Part shown: positions 6,166-6,551 of the stretch, in pieces
Numbering within the stretch: position 1 is the first letter of the stretch
How the letters are laid out: each line of letters starts with the position of its first letter
NCBI GenBank assembly: GCA_002418055.1
Contig: DIDI01000050.1
Span: forward strand, 1-6,551
Length of the DNA stretch: 6,551 nucleotides
From: Lactobacillus sp. UBA5804
GTDB lineage: Bacteria > Bacillota > Bacilli > Lactobacillales > Lactobacillaceae
Direction: 5' to 3'
Made by a program: the position numbers and the translations under genes
The notes under the pieces: model-generated
Seen by the model: the letters and a program-made list of their open reading frames with translations, nothing else
What the model was told of the DNA's origin: nothing
Databases searched by the model: none

Positions 6166-6200
6166 AAAGACAGTAGCTATTAAGTCTACTGTCTTTTTTA
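6166..6200 (+). terminator. Intrinsic terminator of tRNA-Lys copy 2
   Basis: A perfect 11-bp stem (6166-6176 with 6186-6196, core GACAGTAG/CTACTGTC), a 9-base loop and a run of six T's (6194-6199). It begins 8 bases after the tRNA and insulates the downstream heme-protein gene from tRNA transcription. Confidence 0.9.
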
Positions 6201-6244
6201 TTCTTAAAAAAAAGAGCAACAATAAGTGACTTTTAAAATTGACA

Positions 6245-6253
6245 TGCTATAAT
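6245..6253 (+). promoter_or_regulatory. Extended -10 promoter of the cytochrome-b5-like gene
   Basis: TGCTATAAT combines a perfect TATAAT (6248-6253) with the TGN extension. The -35 at the matching distance (AGTGAC, 6225-6230) is poor, which the extended -10 can offset. Transcription should start near 6260, a few bases before the palindrome at 6264, leaving a leader of about 54 bases. Confidence 0.7.
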
Positions 6254-6263
6254 ATAGAAAAGA

Positions 6264-6280
6264 AGTGACACAGTGTCACT
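6264..6280. promoter_or_regulatory. Perfect palindrome, candidate HrtR-like heme-responsive operator
   Basis: AGTGACACAGTGTCACT is a perfect inverted repeat of two 8-bp arms around a single A, placed directly after the predicted transcription start where a bound repressor would block RNA polymerase. Its inner 13 bp, TGACACAGTGTCA, are identical to the inner part of the 15-bp operator ATGACACAGTGTCAT that I recall for HrtR, the TetR-family heme sensor controlling hrtBA in Lactococcus lactis. The gene it controls encodes a heme-binding-type protein, which supports the match. The repressor gene itself is not in the window. A hairpin reading is less attractive because a 1-base loop is sterically poor and no U-tract follows. 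Confidence 0.65.
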
Positions 6281-6313
6281 ATCCGATCAATAATTAACAA
6301 AGGAGTACTTCTG

Positions 6314-6544
6314 ATGAAGACATTTACTAAGGAAACATTAGCAAAATTTGATGGTAAAGATGGTCATGCGGCTTACATTGCAGTTGATGGTAAAGTTTAC
6401 GACGTCAGTGCAAATTCTCACTGGAATAACGGACAGCATCATGGTTTTGAAGCAGGTAAAGATTTAACCAAAGAGATTTTGACTTCTCCTCATGGTAAAG
6501 CAGTTCTGACCCGCATTCCTGAAATCGGAACTTATGAAGCTTAG
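6314..6544 (+). CDS. Small cytochrome-b5-like heme-binding domain protein
   Basis: A 76-residue protein that consists of one cytochrome b5-like heme/steroid-binding domain. The pattern is typical of the short bacterial and MAPR-like branch: FTKETLAKFDGKDG (4-17), YIAVDGKVYDVS (21-32), W37, GQHHGFEAGKDLT (40-52) and SPHGKAVLTRIPEIGTY (58-74). The classical HPGG heme motif is absent, its place being taken by HHGF; His42 or His43 and His60 are the best candidate axial ligands. No signal peptide, membrane helix or CXXCH motif is seen, so it is probably cytosolic with non-covalent heme. Likely roles are electron transfer, heme carriage or buffering; none is proven. ATG 6314 follows AAAGGAG (6299-6305) by 8 bases, and the stop is TAG. 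It is preceded by its own promoter and a candidate heme-responsive operator; what lies downstream is not visible. Confidence 0.87.
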   Translation: MKTFTKETLAKFDGKDGHAAYIAVDGKVYDVSANSHWNNGQHHGFEAGKDLTKEILTSPHGKAVLTRIPEIGTYEA

Positions 6545-6551
6545 TCAAGTT

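Larger units (their letters stand above)
5902..6170 (+). repeat. Direct repeat covering the two tRNA-Lys genes
   Basis: Two 86-base copies (5902-5987 and 6085-6170), 183 bp apart, are identical over the tRNA and a further 13 bases of 3' flank (TCAAATTAAAAGA). Similarity stops abruptly inside the left arm of each terminator, whose hairpins differ. Upstream, only a short TGACA is shared directly next to the tRNA. This fits local duplication kept identical by selection or gene conversion. Confidence 0.8.

Noticed and set aside
5902..6200. tRNA 3' ends as an integration site for a mobile element
   Set aside because: No integrase, excisionase, or atypical DNA is present; both tRNAs are intact and followed by ordinary terminators.
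6239..6244. Perfect TTGACA upstream of the cytochrome-b5-like gene as a -35 box
   Set aside because: It ends only 3 bases before the TATAAT, and 17 bases downstream there is just GAAGTG, which is not a usable -10. The extended -10 explains the promoter better.

Overview
The window looks like the chromosome of a low-GC Gram-positive bacterium, most likely a member of the Lactobacillaceae. The evidence is the complete walR-walK-walH-walI-walJ gene order, strong AAGGAGG-type Shine-Dalgarno sequences, use of TTG and GTG starts, AT-rich intergenic DNA, and a probable htrA-type gene directly after walJ. Genus and species cannot be fixed from the sequence alone.

Layout. Positions 5757 down to 187 (minus strand) hold the essential cell-wall two-component system: walR (response regulator), walK (sensor kinase with an extracellular sensor domain, HAMP, PAS and kinase core), walH and walI (membrane-anchored regulators of WalK) and walJ (metallo-beta-lactamase-fold nuclease). 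walK/walH overlap by 11 bp, walH/walI abut, and walI/walJ are 14 bp apart, so they form one operon. The only sizeable gap is the 51 bp between walR and walK, which carries a terminator-like hairpin. A sigma-A-type promoter lies just upstream of walR. At the far end (positions 1-66, minus) the first 22 codons of another gene are visible, probably htrA by position, with its own candidate promoter and several short repeats that could be operators.

Positions 5852-6200 (plus strand) carry two identical tRNA-Lys(CUU) genes. Each has its own promoter and its own intrinsic terminator, and they diverge from walR.

Positions 6245-6544 (plus) carry a small cytochrome-b5-like heme-binding protein. Just after its extended -10 promoter is a perfect 17-bp palindrome whose central 13 bp match, as I remember it, the operator of the heme-sensing TetR-family repressor HrtR of Lactococcus lactis. 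This suggests heme-induced expression of a heme-binding protein in an organism that probably does not make heme itself, and it is the most interesting signal in the window.

Together the wal genes couple cell-wall status to gene expression: WalK senses, WalH and WalI modulate it in the membrane, WalR binds DNA, and the downstream protease gene is a plausible envelope quality-control partner. The heme gene appears to be a separate unit.
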